DNA of 46,727 nt from a virus. The translations under genes were made by a program, and so were the position numbers. Where the stretch lies: positions 1 to 46,727 of IMG/VR virus record IMGVR_UViG_3300025617_000959; one strand, 5' to 3'. The notes under the pieces are model-generated. The model was not told the DNA's origin. It searched no databases and saw only the letters and a list, made by a program, of their open reading frames with translations. Shown here one piece after another: positions 32,780-42,023 of the stretch; within the stretch, counting starts at the first letter, position 1; every line of letters starts with the position of its first letter.

Positions 32780-33748
32780 TTAACACTTTTTATTGTTATT
32801 ATAAATATCAACTCCAATCTTTACTTGTTCTATAATACAATCTATTTTCTTATCTAAATTTGTTTCTGAATCGTATGAGGTATCCACCCAATCGGTTAAA
32901 TGGCTAATATCTTTATTTAAATACTTCAGACAATAGGTCTTAAGTGTTGCAAGAGCATTTATAGGTCCTAAAAGAATAAACTTTTTATCTAATAGTATAC
33001 ACTTTCCTACTTTCTCCGTTAAAAATATAGGTTCTCCATAAAAAGCTTCTGTAACTAGTACAAAATCTGATGCGTCGTAAAATTCCCTATTAAAATACTT
33101 CGTATGAGATACCTCACTAGAAAATGAATCAATATCAAGTTTCATATATTTAGGTTTATCTTCAAAATATTCTAATAATTTAGGAGAATTTTTATATTTG
33201 CTATCTAAATCAAAATTTAATTCATCATCTAGAAAGTAGCTAATATGTCCTTCCTTTATTAAGTTTTCTTTAAATAGTTCTTTAAGTAGTTTAATTCTAT
33301 GTACTTTAGACTTTCCTACCATATATAAGAAAGCTTTTTTCTTTGGGTACAGTGAAATTTCAGGCTCTATAGGTTTATATAAATCTATATTACTTATAAA
33401 GTATGGTTGTATATTGAGGTTATTATTCTGTATAATGTATTTTTCTATATGATTTATTCCATTAGAGTATATAGTATAGTTTACAGCATTTTTTTTTATC
33501 CATTGATATGAGTCACCTGGAATGGTTTCAAATGTACCGTCAATTATTAAGTGTTTATCATTATATTTCAGTAAAAATTTAGTCAATTCATTTTCACTCT
33601 CAATACCGTACAGTAAACCTACTGTAAGTACCACACATTCTGCTTCCACTAAACTCAAAGTCTCTTTTCTAAACTGTAAGAATGTGTTTGTATGTTTGTA
33701 TACACTATTAGGGTCTGCCCAGTAAGCTATTTTATCTATATAATACAT
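32780..33748 (-). CDS. Phage glycosyltransferase-like protein (SEK-type C-terminus)
   Basis: A 322-aa protein. MVGKSKVHRIKLL (143-155), FLTEKVGKCILL (242-253) and the end segment with VDTSYD (288-293) have the same order as in the neighbouring 478-aa protein (NRRPRHHR, FFSEKTFKPI, WWDESYD). This is the pattern of a large family of marine-phage and bacterial transferases related to exostosin-type GT-B enzymes. The Glu-Lys pair is probably the nucleotide-sugar contact. It lies in the right glycan block. Confidence 0.55.
   Translation of the reverse strand: MYYIDKIAYWADPNSVYKHTNTFLQFRKETLSLVEAECVVLTVGLLYGIESENELTKFLLKYNDKHLIIDGTFETIPGDSYQWIKKNAVNYTIYSNGINHIEKYIIQNNNLNIQPYFISNIDLYKPIEPEISLYPKKKAFLYMVGKSKVHRIKLLKELFKENLIKEGHISYFLDDELNFDLDSKYKNSPKLLEYFEDKPKYMKLDIDSFSSEVSHTKYFNREFYDASDFVLVTEAFYGEPIFLTEKVGKCILLDKKFILLGPINALATLKTYCLKYLNKDISHLTDWVDTSYDSETNLDKKIDCIIEQVKIGVDIYNNNKKC
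32800..32807 (-). promoter_or_regulatory. Putative promoter element TATTTATA inside a gene end
   Basis: The coding strand reads TGATATTTATAATAACA, 33 bases before the dehydrogenase ATG, within the last codons of the preceding gene. Confidence 0.3.
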
Positions 33749-33766
33749 AATCTATATTTATACCTT

Positions 33767-35203
33767 CTATATTAAAGTTTGTTTTATTTCTCGTTTATGT
33801 TTATTATGTAACTTTAAGATAAAATCCTCGTACCTAGTATTATTAAGAAAATTATTAAAGTTATGAATTAAGGTTTCTTCCATTTCTTGAGTTACTTTAA
33901 TACATTTTTCATGTGACCATGTACAAATTTCTTCCATTATTGCCGAGATCTTTTTTATTCGTTTTAAGTAATCTGTTTCTTCATCGTAACTTTCATCCCA
34001 CCATTTATCAAATGTCCTATACCCCATCTCTTTTAGTTTCTTAAGTGAAAAAGGATTTCCTAAAAATAAAAAAGGTTGAAGATTATAAATTGGTTTAAAA
34101 GTTTTTTCAGAAAAGAATAAAGTATCACTACTAACTAAGGTTTCTGAAGTAAGAGAGCAAAAGGTATTTTTGTAGAAACCTCTAGTATATTCAGTAGCTC
34201 TATTCTCTTCCAAAGTTACATCAAGTTCTACTGATTTTAAAAAATCATGTGTTTTGGCAAATTCATAGTTCTTTTTATATTCTGGGTAATTGTAGAAAAT
34301 GTATTCTAGTTGTTGTATTACATGTTCATTGTTTGGTATGAGACCATCAGTACCAAGAGAAATTTCACAATTTTCTTTTAAAATAGCATTAGTCATAATT
34401 TCTGTAAATAGTATGATTCTATGATGTCTTGGTCTTCTATTAAGAATATTAAAGTGTTTGTTTATTACCTTATTTTTGTTATCGTTGAGAAACGTTTTAA
34501 AATTAGATTTTACTATCTTTTTATGAACATATGGAGGATATACAAAAGCAGGTATATACTCAAAGTAGTTAATAGGTAAGTAAGAAAAGGTAACTTTAAT
34601 GTTTTCCGATTGAGCTTTATTTATAGTTTCATTAAATTTTAAGTTACTATGAACAAATGTAAAATTACTTGGGTTAAGATTATTTGCTGCTCCGAGTTGA
34701 GATATCCATTCTACTTCTTTTACGGTGTTTAGGTATCCTTCATGTAAAAAGGTGAAGAGAACCTTACATAATCCTTTTTGTATTGCATCTGTAATTTCTG
34801 CGCTAAAGCCAAATGTTGGTTTTTTGTACCAACACTTAGTCATAGAGTATACTACATAGTAGAATGGTTGTTTCTTAGCAACTAAATTTTCTACTGTATC
34901 AAATTCAACACTAACGTTACCGCTTGGAAAAGCATGTTGATAGTTATGGTAATTTAGTTTTAAATAAATTTCATTTTCTTCTTCTTTACTTCGTACTCCA
35001 CTTATGTCCTTCCACTGTATTGGAAACTCTATATTATATTGATTTTTTATTTCTTCAGGTGTAAATCTTAATAAAGGAGAATCATTAGTAAATGTATCCT
35101 GTTCAGGCCAGCCTGGTGGTATATCTATATTAGGTTTACCTTGGAGGTCATATATTGCTACTTTATCCATCCCTATGTAGAGAGTAGGTTGTTGTTTCAT
35201 CAT
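33767..35203 (-). CDS. Phage glycosyltransferase-like protein, long form
   Basis: A 478-aa protein. The C-terminal half carries NRRPRHHRIILFTEI (255-269), FFSEKTFKPIYNLQPFLFLG (363-382) and WWDESYDEETD (401-411), a set recurring in phage transferases of exostosin-like GT-B type. The N-terminal half has no motif that was recognised. It abuts the DUF6734-like gene without a gap and precedes the shorter paralogue-like gene by 18 bases. Function as a sugar transferase is inferred; the acceptor is unknown. Confidence 0.6.
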   Translation of the reverse strand: MMKQQPTLYIGMDKVAIYDLQGKPNIDIPPGWPEQDTFTNDSPLLRFTPEEIKNQYNIEFPIQWKDISGVRSKEEENEIYLKLNYHNYQHAFPSGNVSVEFDTVENLVAKKQPFYYVVYSMTKCWYKKPTFGFSAEITDAIQKGLCKVLFTFLHEGYLNTVKEVEWISQLGAANNLNPSNFTFVHSNLKFNETINKAQSENIKVTFSYLPINYFEYIPAFVYPPYVHKKIVKSNFKTFLNDNKNKVINKHFNILNRRPRHHRIILFTEIMTNAILKENCEISLGTDGLIPNNEHVIQQLEYIFYNYPEYKKNYEFAKTHDFLKSVELDVTLEENRATEYTRGFYKNTFCSLTSETLVSSDTLFFSEKTFKPIYNLQPFLFLGNPFSLKKLKEMGYRTFDKWWDESYDEETDYLKRIKKISAIMEEICTWSHEKCIKVTQEMEETLIHNFNNFLNNTRYEDFILKLHNKHKREIKQTLI

Positions 35204-36178
35204 TTATAGAAATAATTTTTTATATTTGTTTAGGTACTCTCCTTCTCCTGAACCAAAGTAAAACTCTATCTTTTCTAATATTTCTATACCTATATGCTTA
35301 ATTAATCTGTGGATAATAATTAATTGAACGGCAAGAGAAAGTTTAGATGAACCTAATAGATGTACTGCGGGAAGGTCCTCGAAATTATAATTCTCAACTA
35401 AATTTCTTAAGCTACTGTATTTAAGTTTTCTACCATTATACCAGTCATCAACCTCATATCCTTCGTCTTTTTCATTTATAAATAATAAAGGCGGTCTATC
35501 GTATAAGTTATTATTAGAATTAAATACCGAAGTCTTATAGTTTTGACTATATTCTATCAGGTATTTATTAATCATTGCTTGCTCTAAAAAGCATCCACTA
35601 GCATAATCAGAATCAAAGTAATCAACATTACTATAGTAGAAGTCTAAAACCTTGTTTACAGCTTTGGAAAAGAGCTGTGTATCATTACACATTACTGCTC
35701 CCATATTAGGTATTTGATCTAATCTTATATTATTTAGTAACTGTTTACCGTATTTGGTACTTAAATCAATAGCTGGTTTAAAATACGCCTGGTTAATGCC
35801 GTCTATATTTATAAATTCCCAATCTCTTTTAATATCCTTATGAGAAAACTTTACTACACCGTCTTCATTAAGTTTCTCTTGTTCAAACGGTATAAAGTCT
35901 AAATCTAAGTGTAAGAAAGGCTCAGTTTGACTTTTGTATGTAACTAACTTACTAATATACGGTAGTTTATATAACTGTGTATCAATATTAATTTCCTCGT
36001 AGTCGCTAAATGGTAAACAACATTCTTTAAATTTCTGTATTAGTGTACTATTAGATGTAAAGGTACTATTACCGTATAGTTCAAGACTCTTAATACTAGA
36101 TAAGATTCCTATGTGAAGTACTTCCACAGGAATAAATTCCGGTAAATGTGGGTTAATAAAAGAATATACTACTTTCAT
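35204..36178 (-). CDS. DUF6734-like putative glycosyltransferase
   Basis: A 324-aa protein. LHLDLDFIPFEQ (89-100) is a DxD-type motif after a beta strand, with an upstream helix (about 20-50) containing SIKSLELYG. NMGAVMCNDTQLF and SGCFLEQAMINKYL further on resemble the acceptor-side motifs of GT8-like enzymes. The 294-aa protein at the right end of the block shows a similar DHD motif. It overlaps the radical SAM gene by four bases (ATGA type), so translation is coupled. Confidence 0.55.
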   Translation of the reverse strand: MKVVYSFINPHLPEFIPVEVLHIGILSSIKSLELYGNSTFTSNSTLIQKFKECCLPFSDYEEINIDTQLYKLPYISKLVTYKSQTEPFLHLDLDFIPFEQEKLNEDGVVKFSHKDIKRDWEFINIDGINQAYFKPAIDLSTKYGKQLLNNIRLDQIPNMGAVMCNDTQLFSKAVNKVLDFYYSNVDYFDSDYASGCFLEQAMINKYLIEYSQNYKTSVFNSNNNLYDRPPLLFINEKDEGYEVDDWYNGRKLKYSSLRNLVENYNFEDLPAVHLLGSSKLSLAVQLIIIHRLIKHIGIEILEKIEFYFGSGEGEYLNKYKKLFL

Positions 36179-37593
36179 TCTGCTAAATCTTTACATAAAT
36201 TATAAAATTCTTCTAATTCAGGAAAAGTTTTAATAAAATCTGTATTTCTTCTTTCATCATGAGATTTAAAAAACCTATAGAAGTTTTTTCTAGATTCTTC
36301 AATACGTTTTGGATCATGCTCTCCTTTCATCCAGTCAGCTATCCTTTGTATCTTAGATACTTCAATATCTGTAAAACCGGTATGCCATTGCCTCCAAGTT
36401 GCTTCTGGGTCTTTTTCTACCATTCTATGACCATCTGCAAATTTAGCAATATCTTCAATTTGCTCTATATATTCTGGTGGGAGTATATTTACTGCCTGGT
36501 GTGAAGGGTGTCTTAAGTAAGAGGAATCAACCATAATAACTGGATTCCAATACCTGTCTGAGCTGTTATATTTTTTCTTACAATTATATGCAAATGCTAA
36601 CATATCTTTATATTTAGGTATAGAGAGTATATTAAATGTACTCATAATAACAAAAGATACTTTCTTACAGCTTGAAAGAATATTTTCAAGATTTTGGCAA
36701 AAATATTCGTAGTTTAAACCGTTTCTAATATAATCTGCATGTTCACCAGCAGTATCAACTGAAGTATAGATTACAAGTTCTTTAACTAAGTTATTTTCTT
36801 CAATTATATTTATCTTTTCTATAAGCTTATCAATAAGTTTTTGAGGAACTCCTAAGTTAGAATTAATACCTAATCTAAGTTCTCTGTTTGGATTTGGATT
36901 ATCAATTATATAATCAAGAATCTTCCATACGTCATTATGCATTAACGGCTCCCCACCGGTCATTCTAAATGTATGTAGGTCTCTATATAAATCTGGCCAC
37001 CATTTCCAAAATGCTTCTACATAAGGATTATAATCATTATGATGTATAGGCATTCTTTTCTGTTCCTCTAACCATTTAATATCGTTAAAATTATCAGATG
37101 TAGGATAAGCTCCATGTTTTTTAATTTCTTGAACCCATGCAGATGAAAATGAAGGTCCACAGTAGGAACATTTAAAGTTACAGGCATTGGAAAAAGCTAC
37201 TTCTACATATTTAGGGTTAAAATCTCCTCTCCAACCTAAATCTTTTATTTCCTGTATGTATGGCTTAGACCAAGGTTCATTTGACTTATATATTCTATCA
37301 GAAAATTCATTAGAATTATCTTCTACATTCCAACAATAATCACATTCCGAAGGTCTTTTACCTTCTAACATCTCTTTTCTCTTCTCTTTCTTAAATTTTG
37401 TATTATGTAAAGCTGAAGGATTACGTTTTAATTCCGAGACTGGAATTTTATGAGTGTTAGGATGGTGACATGAATGAGTTTCCCCCATCTGTAAATGTAT
37501 TGTAACTTGAGTCCATTTAGCTAAACAGAATCCTTTACCAACTGAATCCAGTTCTGTTTTATACTGCTGTAATTGTTGTTTTTCTTCACTCAT
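36175..37593 (-). CDS. Twitch-type radical SAM enzyme
   Basis: A 472-aa protein. The radical SAM cluster motif is Cys138-x3-Cys142-x2-Cys145 (NACNFKCSYCGP), with the SAM-binding MTGGEPL at 211-217. Additional Cys at 23, 42, 84 and 87 (ECDYCW) lie before the core and could bind an auxiliary cluster, as in twitch/SPASM-like enzymes with an unusual N-terminal placement. The substrate is unknown. Its start overlaps the stop of the GT7-LamG gene by four bases and its stop overlaps the DUF6734-like gene start, so it belongs to the glycan operon. Candidate roles are sugar epimerisation or modification of a protein acceptor. Confidence 0.85.
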   Translation of the reverse strand: MSEEKQQLQQYKTELDSVGKGFCLAKWTQVTIHLQMGETHSCHHPNTHKIPVSELKRNPSALHNTKFKKEKRKEMLEGKRPSECDYCWNVEDNSNEFSDRIYKSNEPWSKPYIQEIKDLGWRGDFNPKYVEVAFSNACNFKCSYCGPSFSSAWVQEIKKHGAYPTSDNFNDIKWLEEQKRMPIHHNDYNPYVEAFWKWWPDLYRDLHTFRMTGGEPLMHNDVWKILDYIIDNPNPNRELRLGINSNLGVPQKLIDKLIEKINIIEENNLVKELVIYTSVDTAGEHADYIRNGLNYEYFCQNLENILSSCKKVSFVIMSTFNILSIPKYKDMLAFAYNCKKKYNSSDRYWNPVIMVDSSYLRHPSHQAVNILPPEYIEQIEDIAKFADGHRMVEKDPEATWRQWHTGFTDIEVSKIQRIADWMKGEHDPKRIEESRKNFYRFFKSHDERRNTDFIKTFPELEEFYNLCKDLAE

Positions 37594-39002
37594 AACTTTA
37601 TATCTATCATTTTAGCCCAAGGGGTTAATTTATGCTCTTTTATAAACTCGTACTTGACTTGTTTAATACCGTCCTGTTTATAATTTAAAATACCTTGCTG
37701 CATTTGTAGTACATATCTCTTTTCGTTTCTAGCTGTTGTTTCACCTTTCACAAATTTACCGTTAATAATACCTTCATCTTTATGAGGTAAACATCTCATT
37801 TTTCCTTCTACTCTATGTGGAAGTATGGAATTAGGTATTTTAAATTTACCGCTTTTAAGCTCTACATTCTTACCTATGTACTGTGACTGTGGTGAATTAA
37901 AATCTAAATCAACTTGAAGACCGGCAGAAGGTATGTTAGATTGTAAGTGTGTTATTTCTGTAGAGGTAAGAGATCTATTCCATACATAAACTTTTGCAAT
38001 ATCACCTTTAAAGAACTTATTACTTTCACCTTCTTTTAAGGAAGGAGTACTACCTAAATAAATAGAACTTTTACCGTATGGTTTTAACCTACCATTAAAA
38101 TTCAATGGGGAAGGGCTACCGTTTCCGGCTCTTGTATCTACTTCTGAACCGTTGAGGTATAAATGTGATTCTTTAGATTCAGCATCAATGACTGCTGTAA
38201 TCCATGTCCATTGATTGTCATATCTTTTTAACCACATGTAGTTATGCTGGTTGAATGTGTTCCAATATTGAAAAGATATAGCTCTAGAGTTATTGAAGGA
38301 AAACCCATAATCATATCCAGGTACCCTAAATATTGGATATTCTACATACTTAGCTTTATCGTCTCCTATTAAAAATATACTATTCTTATCTACTTGTTGA
38401 TAAGCTCTAACTAAAACAGACACAGTATGTGAGGTATTAAATAGATGCTTATGATCTGAGTTATATGGTATTTCTATCTCTCCTGAATTACCGTCAAAAC
38501 TGTAGTACTTTTGATCCTCAATTTCAGTTAAATATGTGTTATTGGTTAGTCCTTCTTTATAAGTTCTCCAAAATAGATCATCATCTTCCATTCCCCAATC
38601 CCAATACTCATTTGAATAGCCATTAGTTGCTTCTACTTGTTCTTTTGTAAATAAGACTGCTCCTCCAAAGTATTCATGATACTTTAATTGGTAGTTCATT
38701 TGAGAAATTTGGGTGGCAATATGTCGGGGTGCATCTTTAGGGTAGGAGTAATCACAACCTCCTCCTTCTATAGGTATCATATCAATATCATGCCATACAA
38801 TATAGTCACATCCTTCCTCGAAAGCATGTTTTGCTGCTATATTTTTAGTAGCCCCTCTATTGAAAAGCTTATCGTCTACCTGGTGACAGAAATACATTTG
38901 AAAATCAATACCTTGATTCTTTAAGTACTTACCTACCTTAGGTATAAACTCATTAAGGTGTAATTCTCTATCTCTATATGGTACACAGACTCCTAATTTC
39001 AT
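37590..39002 (-). CDS. GT7 galactosyltransferase-like protein with nested LamG domain (first copy)
   Basis: A 470-aa protein. The N-terminal part is a GT7 catalytic core: VPYRDR (7-12), FNRG (47-50), HDIDMIP (71-77, the DxD), YFGGAVLF (111-118) and NGYSNEYWDWGMEDDD (127-142). The GT7 C-terminal segment (RCLPHKDEG, then DGIKQVKYEF, residues about 402-454) appears only after an insertion of about 220 residues. The insert (about 165-385) reads as a LamG/concanavalin-like beta sandwich: YSFDGNSGEIEIPY, then WTWITAVIDAESKESHLYLNG and FFKGDIAKVYVWNRSLTSTEI. A lectin domain inside the enzyme probably presents the acceptor glycan. It overlaps its paralogue and the radical SAM gene by four bases each. 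Confidence 0.8.
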   Translation of the reverse strand: MKLGVCVPYRDRELHLNEFIPKVGKYLKNQGIDFQMYFCHQVDDKLFNRGATKNIAAKHAFEEGCDYIVWHDIDMIPIEGGGCDYSYPKDAPRHIATQISQMNYQLKYHEYFGGAVLFTKEQVEATNGYSNEYWDWGMEDDDLFWRTYKEGLTNNTYLTEIEDQKYYSFDGNSGEIEIPYNSDHKHLFNTSHTVSVLVRAYQQVDKNSIFLIGDDKAKYVEYPIFRVPGYDYGFSFNNSRAISFQYWNTFNQHNYMWLKRYDNQWTWITAVIDAESKESHLYLNGSEVDTRAGNGSPSPLNFNGRLKPYGKSSIYLGSTPSLKEGESNKFFKGDIAKVYVWNRSLTSTEITHLQSNIPSAGLQVDLDFNSPQSQYIGKNVELKSGKFKIPNSILPHRVEGKMRCLPHKDEGIINGKFVKGETTARNEKRYVLQMQQGILNYKQDGIKQVKYEFIKEHKLTPWAKMIDIKL

Positions 39003-40291
39003 ATCCCTACATTTAAATGTGTGTACGTTCCTTCTATAGTTTTACCATGTAAGGTATATTCACAGTTAGATAACCCGTCTTCTATATTATCCCTAACCCC
39101 AGTTTGTACTTCATTATTATACCTAAGTTGATTCCATCTAGTAGTGTTATTTCTCCATTTGCCGTCTACATATCCATCAGTTTTATGAGGTAAAAACTTT
39201 ATACTACTGTTTCTTCTATGAGGCTCATAGGAGTAGAAATCTTTCGGTGATTTAAATTTATCAACATATATATCGTTTAAAGTACCGTTATTTTTATTAC
39301 CACTAAGATCTTTGAGCTCATAATTTTCTAACTCTGGTGATTTATATTCAATTAATTTAACACCTTGCTGTAATATTGAAAAATAGTCTATAGTACCTTT
39401 AAAAAACTCTGTTTTATTAGTATTTGTTCCTAGTAGAATAGCATCTTGATTTTTGTAATTAAAAATTTGAGACGATAAATCAATATACCCAACTTTTATA
39501 TTATTAACCGTAAATTTAATTCTATTAACTATTTTAATATATTCAATAGTAATGTTATTAGAACTCTGTGTGCTATAGTCTGAAAATATATCAAAATACT
39601 TATTTTTATTGTCAAAGACCTGTAAATAAAACCTGTTAAAAGATGAATAAGAGAGTTGAAAATCATATCCCGGTATTGAGAATATAGGAAATATATCAAC
39701 TTCTTTGTCTGTACTGTATAATAACCTATCTAAATGTAGATTTATGTTTATAGTAAAGTCACTATTGTAGTTAATTACATTAGGTACCCTAATATAACCG
39801 CTGGTGCCGTTTAAAATACAGGATTTAAAATTATTTTCTACAGTTTTAAGTTTAAATCCTATGTTATTTTTCACACATCTATACCTCAGGTCATCATCTT
39901 CAAATCCCCAACCCCAATATATGTTAGAAAATCCATTTATTTTTTCAAAGTCTTCTACAGGAAATAATGTTATACCTCCAAAATACGAAGGAAAGGTTAT
40001 GTCTTGGGTGGCTAAATGTACTGGATGGTTAGAATAAGAATAATCTATATCTATTGGAAGCATATCTACGTCATGGAATATAACATAGGTACAGTCCTGT
40101 TTCTTAGCTTCTTTAAACCCTATATTACATAACATTCCTCTATTAAACGCAGAAGCATTGTCCTGTTCCACAATTATGATAGTAAAATCTATTTTTTTGT
40201 CCTGAAGATACTGAGTGATATGAGGGATAAATTGAGTAAGATGTTTGTACCTATCTCTATAAGGTACTATTATACCAACTTTATTTCTCAT
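38999..40291 (-). CDS. GT7 galactosyltransferase-like protein with nested LamG domain (second copy)
   Basis: A 430-aa paralogue of the neighbouring protein. GT7 motifs are VPYRDR (9-14), FNRG (49-52), HDVDMLP (73-79), YFGGITLF (103-110) and GFSNIYWGWGFEDDD (120-134). The last is closer to the vertebrate GWGxEDDD motif than in the first copy. An insert of about 190 residues (155-345) has the LamG layout, though it is more diverged. The GT7 end (PHRRNSS, FLPHKTDG at 367-373, EDGLSN at 404-409, TYTHLNVGI) follows. Identical order in both proteins shows the insertion came before the duplication. The two may add different sugars. Confidence 0.8.
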   Translation of the reverse strand: MRNKVGIIVPYRDRYKHLTQFIPHITQYLQDKKIDFTIIIVEQDNASAFNRGMLCNIGFKEAKKQDCTYVIFHDVDMLPIDIDYSYSNHPVHLATQDITFPSYFGGITLFPVEDFEKINGFSNIYWGWGFEDDDLRYRCVKNNIGFKLKTVENNFKSCILNGTSGYIRVPNVINYNSDFTININLHLDRLLYSTDKEVDIFPIFSIPGYDFQLSYSSFNRFYLQVFDNKNKYFDIFSDYSTQSSNNITIEYIKIVNRIKFTVNNIKVGYIDLSSQIFNYKNQDAILLGTNTNKTEFFKGTIDYFSILQQGVKLIEYKSPELENYELKDLSGNKNNGTLNDIYVDKFKSPKDFYSYEPHRRNSSIKFLPHKTDGYVDGKWRNNTTRWNQLRYNNEVQTGVRDNIEDGLSNCEYTLHGKTIEGTYTHLNVGI

Positions 40292-40472
40292 TTATGAATT
40301 TATCTTTCCATAATGACAGATACCATTGAATTCTCTCATCCCAAGTATCTTTATCTATTTCTTCAAACCAAATAGTTAAAGCGTCTAATGAATTAGAGAT
40401 CTTCTCTAAAGCTTTAACTTTTCTTTCTTCAAGAATTATACTCTGTAATTCTTTTTCTGTAGGTTTACTCAT
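40281..40472 (-). CDS. Small helical protein in the glycan operon
   Basis: A 63-aa protein starting MSKPTEKELQ. Its ATG overlaps the TGA of the upstream GT gene (ATGA), which decides this start over a Met 11 codons earlier. It is rich in Glu and Lys with a helix of KALEKISNSLDAL type and a Trp-rich end. It overlaps the next GT7-LamG gene by 11 bases. No function was recognised; the coupling suggests a partner of the transferases. Confidence 0.55.
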   Translation of the reverse strand: MSKPTEKELQSIILEERKVKALEKISNSLDALTIWFEEIDKDTWDERIQWYLSLWKDKFINEK

Positions 40473-41308
40473 ATCAAAACTATTTTTTTCATTAATATAT
40501 CCCACTTGGAATAATCCATATAGTCAATATATGAACTTTCTATTAAAGTTTCTACTAAAAATTCAGGATTATTAATATCTATCCTATCTTCAAAAAGTTT
40601 TATTATATCGTACATAATTCTATACTCATCAGAAAAAGCATAGTCCATATTGATATCAGCAACTTTTTTAATTCTACTAACACAGGTACTATCCCATTTA
40701 AAATGGTGTACTTGAGTAAAGCATTCTTCTATAGGTAATCTTTTAGGATGCTTAATACCCCAGCTATTAGTACCGTCTTGAAAATGAGCATAATGCTGGC
40801 CTGGTGTTACATCTTGGTACCCTTTCATTAGAGTTACTTTGTTTGGACATGCACCAGATATTGGATGTCTAAAAAAACCAGCAAGTGGAAAAGCTTTATG
40901 TAGATTGGTAGAATTGTCTACCACCGGAAATGTTCCGTTAGGTCCTATTCTATCTATAAATCCACCTGTAACAAAGTCATAACCTCTATTCTCACATTTT
41001 TCTATAATATCCTCTATAGGTTCTGGGTATACTTGTAATTCGTCGTCATCAGAAACTATCCACCAATCGTCAGGTTTAGTTCTTTTGACTTCATTATATA
41101 GTTCAGTTACTCTATTCCAATTATATTTTGGTTCAGTCACAACCTTATAGGGAGTAATACCTAGGTTTTCTACCTTTTCAAGTATATTATCATCTTTAGA
41201 TTGTCTATAAACTACTACGTAAGTTTTATCTACTTGATCTTTGTAGTGGTTTAACATATGTGGAAGAATATGAGTATTTTCTCCTACTACTGTTACTAAG
41301 TTAAGCAT
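40469..41308 (-). CDS. GT2/GT92-like glycosyltransferase
   Basis: A 279-aa GT-A protein. It starts with VTVVGENTHILPHMLNHY, a typical beta-alpha opening of GT2/GT92 enzymes. WWIVSDDDELQ (82-92) is the DxD metal site with the trailing Glu seen in GT92-like enzymes. SGACPNKVTLMKG and HYAHFQ further on are likely acceptor-side loops. It overlaps the methyltransferase gene by eight bases. Donor and acceptor are unknown. Confidence 0.7.
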   Translation of the reverse strand: MLNLVTVVGENTHILPHMLNHYKDQVDKTYVVVYRQSKDDNILEKVENLGITPYKVVTEPKYNWNRVTELYNEVKRTKPDDWWIVSDDDELQVYPEPIEDIIEKCENRGYDFVTGGFIDRIGPNGTFPVVDNSTNLHKAFPLAGFFRHPISGACPNKVTLMKGYQDVTPGQHYAHFQDGTNSWGIKHPKRLPIEECFTQVHHFKWDSTCVSRIKKVADINMDYAFSDEYRIMYDIIKLFEDRIDINNPEFLVETLIESSYIDYMDYSKWDILMKKIVLI

Positions 41309-42023
41309 GCTGTATTAATGTTATTCCTGTAGAGGAAGGTTTATCATTTATGGTCCCGTGATTAAAGAAGTTGAATGTTTTCCATTCTTTTGGTAACTCT
41401 TCAATAAGCCTGGAAGGACCATCTAGTGGAGTAAATGAATGTTTATTGTCCTCACTTATAATTAACGTGTCTAAGTAAGTTTTATCGGTATCATGTATAC
41501 TTATGATACCGTTAGGAGAAAGTATTTTACTGTAAAGCTCAAAGTCTTTTTTTACCCCTTCATATGAATGATCACCATCTATGTGAATAAAATCAGCTTT
41601 GATGTCCTGTTTAATAAAAAAGTTATAATAAGCATTTACTGAAGTATCTTTTATAAATCTAGGGTAAAAATTAGATCTATAAAATGAATTTTCATCCAAG
41701 TAATCTACATGACCACCAATTTCGTTAGCAGCATCTACTAAATAAGTAACTCCGGTATCTCCTCTGTAGGGATCTTTACTACCTTCAAATATCTTTTGAT
41801 CATATAGATCTAACCTTGCCTGGGTCATAATCCTAGGAATAAAACCACCGCCGGAACCAATACAGATTAAACTCTTATACCTCATCATCTGTATAATAGA
41901 GTATATAAGCATACCATCACCTAGGTGTAAGTCTGTAGCACCGTGACTCCATCTAAAGCTTACTTGTTCACCGTCATTGGTAGTAATAAACTTACTTATA
42001 AAATTTTTATCAACAACAGACAT
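41301..42023 (-). CDS. Class I SAM-dependent methyltransferase (Methyltransf_24 type)
   Basis: A 240-aa protein. The SAM motif is LICIGSGGGFIPR (52-64). DFIHIDGDHSYEGVKKDFEL (144-163) followed by GIISIHDTD is the hallmark of the Methyltransf_24 group found in glycan and cephalosporin-type loci. The position within a GT operon suggests O-methylation of a sugar. It overlaps the next gene start by one base. Confidence 0.8.
   Translation of the reverse strand: MSVVDKNFISKFITTNDGEQVSFRWSHGATDLHLGDGMLIYSIIQMMRYKSLICIGSGGGFIPRIMTQARLDLYDQKIFEGSKDPYRGDTGVTYLVDAANEIGGHVDYLDENSFYRSNFYPRFIKDTSVNAYYNFFIKQDIKADFIHIDGDHSYEGVKKDFELYSKILSPNGIISIHDTDKTYLDTLIISEDNKHSFTPLDGPSRLIEELPKEWKTFNFFNHGTINDKPSSTGITLIQHA

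Noticed and set aside
33755-33762. TATAAATA in coding orientation as a T4-type late promoter
   Set aside because: It is a single intergenic copy in this orientation, near a glycan gene in a coupled operon, while the opposite orientation recurs before the structural genes.
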